Source of the DNA: Kryptolebias marmoratus
Taxonomy: Eukaryota > Chordata > Actinopteri > Cyprinodontiformes > Rivulidae
Length of the DNA: 64,000 nucleotides
Assembly: GCF_001649575.2 (NCBI RefSeq)
Contig: NC_051450.1
Coordinates: forward strand, 16,079,500-16,143,499
Direction of reading: 5' to 3'
A model generated the notes under the pieces. That model was not told where the DNA came from, did no database searches, and worked only from the letters and a program-made list of their open reading frames with translations. Numbering within the stretch: the first letter of the stretch is position 1; every line of letters begins with the position of its first letter. The position numbers and the translations under genes were made by a program. Shown piece after piece: positions 17,376 to 64,000 of this stretch.

Positions 17376-18944
17376 GGGTGCACGCAGCTCCACTGAGCCC
17401 CCGAGACGCCCTCAAATAACTCGCACGCCTGGGTCCCTCATCTCTGCACTCCAAGAACTTTGTCTGGAAGATACGGCGTGAGACACATCAGTCAAATGGT
17501 TCCGTTTTAGATTCAAAGTGCTTGCTCCCAGTGAAATAGTATCAAATCATGCAGGGAGATGGTTTTCATATGAATTTAAAATAATTTAAAAAAAAAAGAA
17601 TAAACACTTTTCAAAACAGAAAGCGGTGTTGTATTTCGGCTTATTTGACATTTGGTGCTTTCAAAAAAAAAAAAATGGACTTAAAGAGAAAAGTGAGGTG
17701 AACGGGTTGAGGAGAGAGACAGACAGAAATACCTCCCAGAGATGACAAAAGTGAGCAGCACAGAGGAGGAACGAGCCAAATGGACAATTTAAGACGTCGT
17801 TGATGTGGAGGGGTGGCTTTGATTGGCTCCCACACAGACTGGCTGGAGAGGAGCTGAAAATGGATTCTCCATACCGCCGCAGCTGGAGCCGGCCACGTCC
17901 AGGAAGGTGGGTGGGAAAGAAATCTCCAATCGAGGGGAGAGTAATCCCCTAACAATCTGTCTACGCTGACACCCCTGAGCTTAAAAAAGGAGCCTGGGAG
18001 GGCTTTGAATCTGGTAATACATGCATTTCATGTCGAATAGTTTGTTGTTTTTTGTTTCTCATTTTCAGGATGAAAAGTAAAACCTGCAGCTTCTCCGGAG
18101 CTACGGTTAAACTCAAAAAGACCTGCACGAGTGCACAAAATGAGTCAAAACACAAAGACGGTTTGGTCAGGCCATGGATTGATTAGATTTAATGATTAGG
18201 ACTTGGATTCCTGAACCAGAGTGTCCTCAACACGGAGCACACAGACAACGGACTCGACATTCAGACAAGAGCAGAGAAACACATGATCCATGCGAGCGCC
18301 TCAGCTGAATCCCATCTGTTTAGGATAATATTGCCTCTTAAATAAGTAAAAAAAAAAAAAATACAAATGCATACACGAGAATGTCCACTTTAATAATAAA
18401 AAAATAAAGGAAATGTTCAGTTAAGAGGGGGAATGGAAGTATTAAGATCCAGGCATGATGCTTTTAGATCGGCTGGCGACGTTAGACGGGGGCATCAAGA
18501 GTCATGGGAAAAATAAAAGAAAGAGGAAAATAAACTGCTGAGAATGAGGAGGACAGACATGGAGGCTGCAGAGCTGCTATGAGATGTAACGATAGGAAGC
18601 AAGAAGTGTGAGATAAACAGGAGGAGGAGGAGGAGGTCTCAGGAGGGGCTGCAGCAGGGTGGTGGTCCAGTTCGGGGTGAGCGTTTCGCCTCATTGGCAT
18701 CTCCGTGGTGTTTGGCAGTGAAGCTCGGTGCTGCGATGGAGCAAAAAGGGATGGAGGAGGAGGGAGGAGGGAAGAAGGGGTGTAGCTTGGGCTGATCCTC
18801 TGCCTGCCCCCCCCTTCCTCTCTTCTGAATGATTATTTCGACATCCTCTTCTGCATCGGCGTGACGACAGGAGCGAGAGCACACATGGACAGACACATGC
18901 ACACAAACACAGCACCGGTGTGCGCGGACGTACATGCACAGGCA

Positions 18945-18971
18945 GACACACACACACACACACACACACAC
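18945..18971. repeat. CA microsatellite
   Basis: An uninterrupted CA run of about 13 units downstream of the atp8a2 stop. Confidence 0.95.
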
Positions 18972-19325
18972 GTGGACAAACAGCAGCGTGATGCAAACCC
19001 AGTCCGAGGTGCAAACAAGTAGCAGTCTCTGAGTTTGGCTCGTCAGTGCGTGGATACGATTTGCTCATGCCTGTGCAGCTTTTAGTAAGTTTCAGTGCTC
19101 GCTCTCCGTCCAGTTCTCCATTCGCCACACTCGCAGCCTCCACCCCTCAAACCGTGTCCCCCCCCACACCACCCGGGCACCTCCGCAAGGGGGACACGTC
19201 ATTGTTCCAGTAAGGCCACAGCAGAGGTCGGTCACCCGGCGTTTGGGCGTTGCTTAAGTTAGTCTCCGCTGTCGCCTGGACAATGATTGCTACATTTAGC
19301 CAAAGCTTCGATCGGGGTGGGGGGG

Positions 19326-56948
<37,623 letters not shown>

Positions 56949-56992
56949 CTCGTCATCTGCCTTGCGGTAGCCGGCGGACGAGCCAGAAGGTC

Positions 56993-57770
56993 CTGCGCGG
57001 TCGGATTGATGGGAGAGAGGTGAGGCTGGNNNNNNNNNNNNNNNNNNNACGCGCGCGCGCGCACACACACACACACACATAGACGGGAGTTTACAGTTCA
57101 AAAGTGACCAATTGGGAGCAGAGGGTACAGTATGCTGATGCGTCCCATGATAAGTAAAGTAAAAAAATAAATAAAACGCCGCCTCTCTGGTGGCGCGTGC
57201 TCCGCCTCGCCCACGGGACCCCCCCTCCGCGTGTAATAATGGATGTGCTGAGGGATGCACAATGGCGAACAAACACCAGGGCTCAGTCCGTTTCCATCAG
57301 CAGCTCATTCATGCGCCGGACGAACGACTCCAACTCCCGCGCGCGGAGTATCCAGGAAAGTGACAGTCCAGTCTCCTCCTCCTCTTCCTCCTCCTCCTCC
57401 TCCTGGCTTTGTCATGTCCAAGACGAAGCGTCGTGATCTGCGCTCACTCAGCCCCGCAGGAGCTTCGGGAGTCGGTCCATTCCCCCCCCACCCCACCCCA
57501 CAGCCAGCCTGGATCTGGTGGTCCGGGTGCCACAGCTGGCTCGACGGCAGCGAACCCGGGCGCGCCCTGGGCTTCCCTCCACGTCGCCTTCCTCGGCTTT
57601 AAAAAAAAGGGTTTCTATCTATCCGCGTTCTGCTAGGCTTTCTATCCGGCGTGGTTCAGACGGACCCCTCCCTCCGATGTGATGCCCCAGCTGCTCCAAC
57701 AAGGGGAAGCCATATGGAGCTGCTTCGGGGGCAAAGCCGGGGCTTCCGCTTTTAAAGGGCCAGAGGTATA
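56993..57770 (-). promoter_or_regulatory. atp8a2 upstream exon/promoter region (CpG-rich)
   Basis: CpG-rich sequence with a gap (57,030-57,048), a CG/CA dinucleotide run (57,049-57,079) and a CTC/GAG run (about 57,376-57,403) lies directly upstream of the N-terminal exon. It probably contains the first exon and promoter. I could not place the exon: no open frame convincingly matches the mammalian long-isoform N terminus. Confidence 0.5.
57030..57048. other. Assembly gap
   Basis: Nineteen Ns next to a CG/CA dinucleotide run in the atp8a2 5' region. Confidence 0.98.
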
Positions 57771-57924
57771 TTAAAAAAAAAAAAAAGAGGCATATTTACA
57801 GGTAAAAATGTGTGCATGTTAGCTGACAGCTGTGCATAACTATAAATGTGTAATCTGTGAAAATAAAGCTTTTTTTTCTTTTAAAGTACTCAATGCAATC
57901 TATAAAAAGAGAATTTACTCCCAA

Positions 57925-58045
57925 ATGTAGGTAAGCGCTCAGTGTAAACAAAGCCCTCTGCTGAAATCACCAAAAACCACGTGGAAGCTGGAGTCAACGC
58001 AATCAACCTACATTACTAGTCTGTGCAGGCGTACAAATACGGCGA
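57925..58045 (+). repeat. Interspersed repeat, partner of 21,615
   Basis: Same blocks as at 21,615-21,745: gctcagtgtaaacaaag, caacctacatt and tacaaatacggcg. Confidence 0.6.
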
Positions 58046-58467
58046 AATCCCGGAGAAGGCGTTCAGTTGGAAGTGGAGTAAATCAGCCACTAAACGCGAA
58101 AGAGAACAAAATGAAGGAAGATCACAGGTGGAGCACCATGAAGGCGGAGCTCGGCGCTCAAGCACACTGGGCTTTTGCAAAGCTTCTTCTAGAACGGTAA
58201 GTCAACTCTAGTCCAATACTAAAACACTTTAATGAACATATATGAGCGTCATATTCCATGAATGTCGCCATTGTTGACCAATTTTTTTTTGTCACTTCAG
58301 CTGCTTCTGTCAGCTAACAAACCCATGTGGTAGTTGGCATCCGGTCACAAATTCTGCTGGCAAGTATTTAAAATTAAGGACATTTTATTGAATATTTTAT
58401 GAATTTAAATATGCTTTTTTTTTTTTGACCGGTCTTAATGACTTTGCAGTGAGTACATCTTAAAAAG

Positions 58468-59800
58468 TTACAACTTCAAGAGTTTATACAAACAAAGATC
58501 AAGTCTGCATGTGTTTTTTTTCTTTATGAATGCAAAGGGAAGTGTGTGTGTGTTTGTCAATACGAGTTTTGATGCAATGATAACCACTAGTTGCGTTCCT
58601 TCAACTTAAATGAGTCACGATGATCAGGAGACAACAGAACAAAGTCCTGTAATGTTAAACAGTTCATACATAAAAGCTAAACATTATTAAAATCAGGGCT
58701 GCATGATAACTTAATATCAATAACGGTGGTAGGAGTTTTAAGCCCATTTCTGATATATATTACGGTCTATGATTACGTGACGTTCACGGCGAACAGAAAG
58801 AGCTACACGTTGGCTACGTGAGCGATGACATGTCCCACAGACACGGAGCCCGAGCCCAGAAGCTGCAGGTTGTGCTCAGCGTTAGTAGGCTAGGCTAGGC
58901 TCCAGCGCTGTAAGTTTTAGCTACATGATGAGTGCCCACGACTGTAATACGAGCGTGAGAAAGCGAAGAGAAAGCAGACGACACGGTTGATAAGAGAGGA
59001 AAGACTAACCCGGTGGTGTGGAAGTGAGTTTGGCTATCTAAGATCTGATCAACCACAGGTTTTGGCGTGATGCAAAACGTGCCGACGAGCAGCAGGAACC
59101 TGCTCCACCATCTGAAGGATCTCCACTCGATAGAATACGCTGAGAGTCAAACAGTGAAGCACCATGAAACTTGAAGCCAACCTGAAGCCCACGCAGCAAA
59201 CGCAGATCTCTGTATTCATGCCTTATGACAAGAACTCCAAACGCCGTAAGTACAGTAACTAACTTTTCTGTTTATTGCAACAATTCTGAGCCTGGCTGAA
59301 GCACCTTTGTTTAAATCAATAAGAAGAACATAATAAGCTTAAGTTGTAAGTTAATATTGCCAAAGTTGAGAGTTCATGTTTATTTGACGGTGATTTCAAT
59401 TTTCTTAGAAGGCTGAACACAAATAAAAGGTGAACATTAATTTATTTCTACCATTTCTATTTCTAAAATGTTATACTGGAGGAGTTTCATAGACTTGGCA
59501 AAATATTTTTTAGTTTTATAAACATTAGTTGTGGGCATTTTTGGCACTTTTTCTGAGGCTTTTATATTGTTTATATTGATATCAGAATTATATTGTATTG
59601 ACTGAAATTAAGAAATATATTATCATAGAAGTTTTGGCCATATTGTCCAGCCCTAATTAAAATGCAGTGATTAATTGGCACTATTAAGTTGAATAAAACA
59701 TGCACGACTAGTAGTATTGATGCATCCTTCCCTTCGCATTCATGAAAAAAACAGATGCAAACTTTGTTTTTATAAGTTCCTGAAGTTGTAACTTTTTACT
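58468..59800. repeat. Outer inverted repeat around a nested hAT relic
   Basis: The left arm (agttacaacttcaagagttt, then a block ending tttatgaatgcaaagggaag, 58,468-58,545) and right arm (cttcccttcgcattcatgaa, then ttcctgaagttgtaact, about 59,728-59,795) are diverged reverse complements about 1.2 kb apart. They look like the split halves of one palindromic element. Weaker inverted similarity continues inward (ttcaacttaa versus ttaagttgaa). Confidence 0.65.
58695..59657 (+). mobile_element. Degenerate hAT-type transposon
   Basis: Bounded by cagggctgcatgata and tattgtccagccctaa. A plus-strand reading gives RKTNPVVWK, a stop, then NVPTSSRNLLHHLKDLHSIEYAES and further NLKPTQQTQISVF. That is the layout of a BED-type zinc finger from a hAT transposase (NLxxHLKxxH). 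Stops interrupt it and the catalytic region is absent. Confidence 0.65.
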
Positions 59801-59879
59801 TCTCACAGAGAAAATGTACGCTACAAGTTGTAAATTGTTTGATTTATTCAAAAGTGTACAAATTTCTAATTACGCGACT

Positions 59880-62812
59880 AATATTTACACCTTTTTACTT
59901 GTAAATCCACTTCTTTCTAGCATGTTTGCCCCATACAGAAGCCTCATATCATCTTAAGGTCTTGGAGTCGGGCACAGAGGAGTCAAATGACATCCAGAGA
60001 TCTCGTCATGTCGTTTCTCTGCTCTGTGACGCCTCTGCCAGCAGCAGCTTCTCCAGGAATCTTCTCGTCAGAAACTATTGCAAAGCAAATCGTAGTCCGG
60101 CGTTTCTCTGGAAATCCCCAAATCACATCATTACAAGCCTTTAAAGCGACGCGGTGAGCTCGGTTACGTCACAGAGCGCCTAAGATTTGCCACTTGATCT
60201 CGCTCTTCGGACGGCCGAGCGACTCTGAGTGAAAACATCAACAGCCTAATTGCATGAATAATTTAAAAAATAGAATAAGCACTGGCGGGGTTCCGGCAGA
60301 TTGAATTTCCGCGGTACTAAAACCCAGTTTCTGCAGCACCAGAACCCTACGACGGACGAGCTGTTATCCTCCCCTCATCAATAACCAGAATTGACCTAAT
60401 GTGGTTATATTCCACTCAAGCAACGGGATTCTGGGAGAGTTGAGGAATTGTAACCGCGAGGCGAAGTGAAGCTCGTCTTATCTTTGCATCAACATCCGCT
60501 TTTCCATGCAAAGAGATGCCATGTGTGGCCTAAAGTTGCACTTAAAAGAAATGTATTAGGTAAAGTTTTTATCAAAATGCACATTCCCTTTGCTTTTAAC
60601 TTGCTAAAGAAGCAGAGTTCACATCAAACACTCCCAACCAGCACACATAACATACAAGGCAAAGAGAGCAAGGGTCAAAGTCTTTCCAGGCTATCTGATA
60701 ATAACCAGCCTATCTGTATTCTGTAGATCTTTGACTGAGGTGTTACCTCAAAACGAAACTGAGATATATGTCGCAATCGCATCTCGGCACGTTTGATAGC
60801 TGATAAATGCAGAGAAGTGATGACTGCGGAGAAAAGGTTCCAAGTTAAGGAATGCCTCTTTGTCATCAAGCTACTCCATTATCTTTTTAAATTAGAAAAA
60901 AATGACATTTTTACCTGTGTGTGTGTGGAAAATTTGACTTTTTTTTTTTTTTTTTAACCCCAGCAGACTCAAGCTTTCCAAAGAAGATCAATAATAGCTT
61001 CCTCAGCATCCCACTTCAACTATAATTCATTTCTAAGCAGATCAATGCTTCACTTACTCATCTCTGATGGACCAGAGGCGTGGTCGCCTCTGTAACTCCC
61101 GTACTGATGCACCACTGATGAGTCAGCACAGTGCAACAGCAAAGCAAAGCAAAGCAAGGTCAATCAGACGGGAAGGATTCAAGGTTCCTCAAGATAACCT
61201 GCTGCGAGAACAGGTAAGACAAGACTAATCCTCAATCAGTAATCTGATCTCATAACCCTAAAAGCAAGATTAAAACAGTTACCTATTTGACTGCTGAGCC
61301 TTAAAATGTCTCCTTTCTTGAAAACTCGCAGCTGAAATTTACTTGAACATCTAATGTCAACTAGACCAAATTATTTTAAACATCAGGAGACAGAACGAGG
61401 GCAATACAGTCTAAAAAAAAGGCCAGACAGTTAAGTTCAACGTGCAAAAAGTACCACACACTACCTCAGTTGTCATGTGTTTTAGGATGAAGTGGTTCCA
61501 AATATTTTAGTGTTTAACAACAGCCTTGGCTGCTGAATAATAGATCAACAGGAGCTGCATAATTCATCTACATTTTCCAATATGGCAGAGCATATTTCAC
61601 CCGCCACTACCTTGGCGCTGAGTCTGTGCTTTCACTCTCGACGGCCATCCTCTGAAGTGTACTTTGTGGCGCAAATGTAGCTTCAGGGGAGGTGCACGCA
61701 CATTTAATCCAATCGTGCGACTCAGAGATGAAATGAGCCGAAAGGCAATGGCTACTAATCATAAAGACAGCTATAGCAGGACTGCTTTAATTATGTCCAG
61801 ATGTTAAACACCTCCGCGAGTCGCACTCGGGACAGAATGAGGTGGAAGATTTTTTGGTGTTATTATCTGAGGGGATAAAGCCGTTTAAGTTCCACCTGGA
61901 TGTACGTAACAAATCAGAGCATTTATCACAGCGTGTTTGACTCGGGCACTTTTTGGGAGTCTGTTAACGGCAGAGCTGCTTTAATCTTCTGACGGCCACA
62001 AGCCCAGCTGAAGTGCTCTCGAGCTAAATGCTAAAGCACAACCATCCACCTGACCTGCCACATTCTTTACATAATCGCTCGATCGCAGGTGAATTATTGG
62101 ACACATCTCTCTCATGTGCAACAATGTGGATAAAACCCAACATTTTTCTAAGCCTTCTTTCACATCCGTTTTCAAATCAAATTGCAGATTAAAGGTTTTA
62201 TGACACAAAATGTTTCAACTTTTAGGACAAAAGAAGAGATCATTTAGAAGAGACAAATTTATCCAAAAAAACGCCACCATCGTACTGCCTTCAACAGCTG
62301 GGCAGAAGAAGACATTACCAACAGAGCTCCGTCTGCCTTGGCGACCCTTGCGTCCCATTGTGGCCCTGGTCTCTCAGGCAACCAGCAGGCCCTATTTCCA
62401 GATCCTGGTCAACATGGTTACTATTGATCCCCGTGGGTCCATTTGCCACCGTACCAGAGTAGGAAGTAAGGACGGAAAGCCTCTTAGGCGCGGAGCGAAC
62501 GAGCACGGTAATCCTTTCTGTGTCTGTTCTGCAACTTCACCTGCTGCTAATCCATAACCTGTTAATCCTACAGGTGTGACACACATTCGCTCCGACACAC
62601 GTTATGCTCCTGTATCAGCATACGGAGAAACGCACACGCCCTTCACGTATACACACACACTCAGGTGAATGCACATAATTCAATGCCAGGAAACGTGAGT
62701 GACACCAACATGCACAAATGTGTTCCTCCTCTGTTCACACATGCCAAACGCTTACATGCATGTGTTGTATCTATAAGGCATGCATGTGTCTACTAAAGTT
62801 TACTTATACAAC
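59880..62812. other. Intergenic flank, no supportable gene
   Basis: Mixed-composition sequence without recognised genes. A poly-T run lies near 60,940-60,955. A minus-strand stretch at 62,315-62,440 reads as a damaged Gly-X-Y-like pattern (see findings) but is not supportable as a gene. Confidence 0.5.
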
Positions 62813-64000
62813 CCCCATTCGGAAAAGTTGGGATGCTGTGTAAAATGCAATGATCTGCAAATCTCAAACCAATATTTTACTCAAAATGGAAGGTAGTGAT
62901 AATCAAATGCTTGAACTAAGAAACTGTATGAGGCGACGTGTCAGAAAGTTGGGACAAGGCTGTAAAAGTAAATGACATGAACAAGAAACAGCTGGAGGAG
63001 CATTTTGTAACCAATTGGGTTAACCCTTTTACCACCATAATAATTGATATATTTATTAAAACGCTTCGTCCTTCATGTCTGTAAATAATTTACACCCTTT
63101 TTTCCAGGAGAAGTAGAACTTTCAAAATCTGTCAAGTATTTACCATTTATCTGTAATTAAATACCTAAAACTGTGTGTTATAAGAAGAAAAGGACAAAAA
63201 CGGAAGTGAATTTTCTTCAACTTTCTTTTTTATAAATTCTTGAAAAGTGCAGATTGAACGTTTTGGAGATAATAGCGAGGAGTTAGGGTAATTTGAAATA
63301 CACATGCGCCGTGGTGTCACCGTTTATCCCCGTGGTGTTTAGGACTGGGTATAAAAAGAGCATTTTAAGAGAAGCTGAATCTCTCAGAAGTAAAGATGAG
63401 CAGAGGTTCACCAGTCTGTGAAAAACTGCGTCTAAAAATAATGGAATTTCGGAATAAAGTTCCTTAACAGAAAATTGGGAAGATTTTGAATATCCCATCA
63501 TCCACAGTTCATAATATCATCAAAACAAATTCAAGAACTTGGACAATCTGCCTCTCTGATGGTATGGGGGTGCTTTAGTGTCTATGGCATGTGCAGCTTA
63601 CACATCTGGAAAAACACCATCAATGCAGAAAAGTGTATGCAGGTTTTAGAACATCATATACCCCCATCCAGCAAAAAGAAATCCATCAAGTACGACCCTG
63701 TTGAACAGCTAGAATCCTACATCAGACAAGAATGGGACAACGTTCCCTCCAGTAACTCCAGCAGCTGGTCTCCTTAGGTCCTAGATGTTTACCGACTGAG
63801 GTTAAAAGAAGATGGGGAAACTTCACAGAGGTAAACTTAGTCCTGTCACATCCTTTTTGAGATGTGTTGTTGCCATAAAACTCAAAATTACCTACATTTT
63901 TTAAAATCAAATTTCAAAGTTTCAGCTTTTGATACGTTTACCATGTTCCCTTGTGAATAAAATATGGGTTTATGAGATTTGCATATCATTGCATTTTGTT
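62813..64000 (+). mobile_element. Tc1-like transposon, internally deleted
   Basis: It begins acccccattcggaaaagttgg and runs to the window edge, where the inverted partner (atatgggtttatgagatttgca) appears. Plus-strand remnants are a helix-turn-helix start (MSRGSPVCEKLRLKIMEF .. KILNIPSSTVHNIIK) at about 63,396-63,530 and a DDE-domain fragment (MVWGCFSVYG .. LHIWKNTINAEKCMQVLEHH) at 63,559-63,665. They are separated by a deletion and broken by stops. It is inactive and looks like the parent family of the relics at 12,680 and 16,187. Confidence 0.8.

Larger units (their letters stand above)
15886..19325. other. Intergenic region between shisa2 and atp8a2
   Basis: This should contain the 3' UTRs of both convergent genes. 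It holds a Tc1-like relic (16,187-16,605), a G-run gap (17,338-17,375) and a CA microsatellite (18,945-18,971). No open frame resembles a known protein. Polyadenylation sites were not decided. Confidence 0.7.

Noticed and set aside
62210..62557. Plus-strand 115-codon frame
   Set aside because: No family resemblance; the opposite strand shows a weak collagen-like pattern instead.

Overview
This is vertebrate nuclear DNA, almost certainly from a ray-finned (teleost) fish draft assembly. The evidence is intron-rich vertebrate genes with GT-AG boundaries, AT-rich introns full of fish-style Tc1/mariner, hAT and Harbinger-like relics, many CA/TG microsatellites, and four assembly N-runs. I cannot name the species.

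The window holds three protein-coding genes. (1) spice1 (minus strand, coding exons 3,256-8,409) encodes a spindle and centriole-associated coiled-coil protein. Fifteen coding exons join in frame to about 715 aa; a non-coding first exon and a GC-rich promoter lie near 8,556-8,790. (2) shisa2 (plus strand, 10,448-15,885) has two coding exons. It encodes a secretory-pathway membrane protein with a Cys-rich Shisa domain; an assembly gap interrupts exon 2. (3) atp8a2 (minus strand, coding 19,326-56,948, possibly starting upstream) encodes a P4-ATPase phospholipid flippase. I reconstructed 35 coding exons whose phases all agree and which join to 1,148 aa with every P-type ATPase signature present.

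spice1 and shisa2 are divergent (head to head), and shisa2 and atp8a2 converge (tail to tail). The shisa2-atp8a2 pairing is also found in mammals and parallels the SHISA3-ATP8A1 pair, which supports the paralogue calls. The three genes have no evident shared pathway: centriole/spindle, growth-factor receptor trafficking, and phosphatidylserine flipping.

Non-coding layout: 1-3,255 is intergenic (microsatellite, gap, one interspersed repeat copy); 8,410-10,447 holds the two promoters; 10,752-15,278 is the shisa2 intron; 15,886-19,325 separates shisa2 from atp8a2; 56,993-64,000 is the atp8a2 5' flank with a CpG-rich first-exon region, a nested hAT relic and a truncated Tc1-like element. Notable non-coding structures are a 28-bp and a 21-bp minisatellite, a perfect 37-bp palindrome, a GC-AG intron in atp8a2, and several MITE-like elements. 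I found no tRNA, rRNA, CRISPR or bacterial-type system, and no clear sign of an undescribed gene system.
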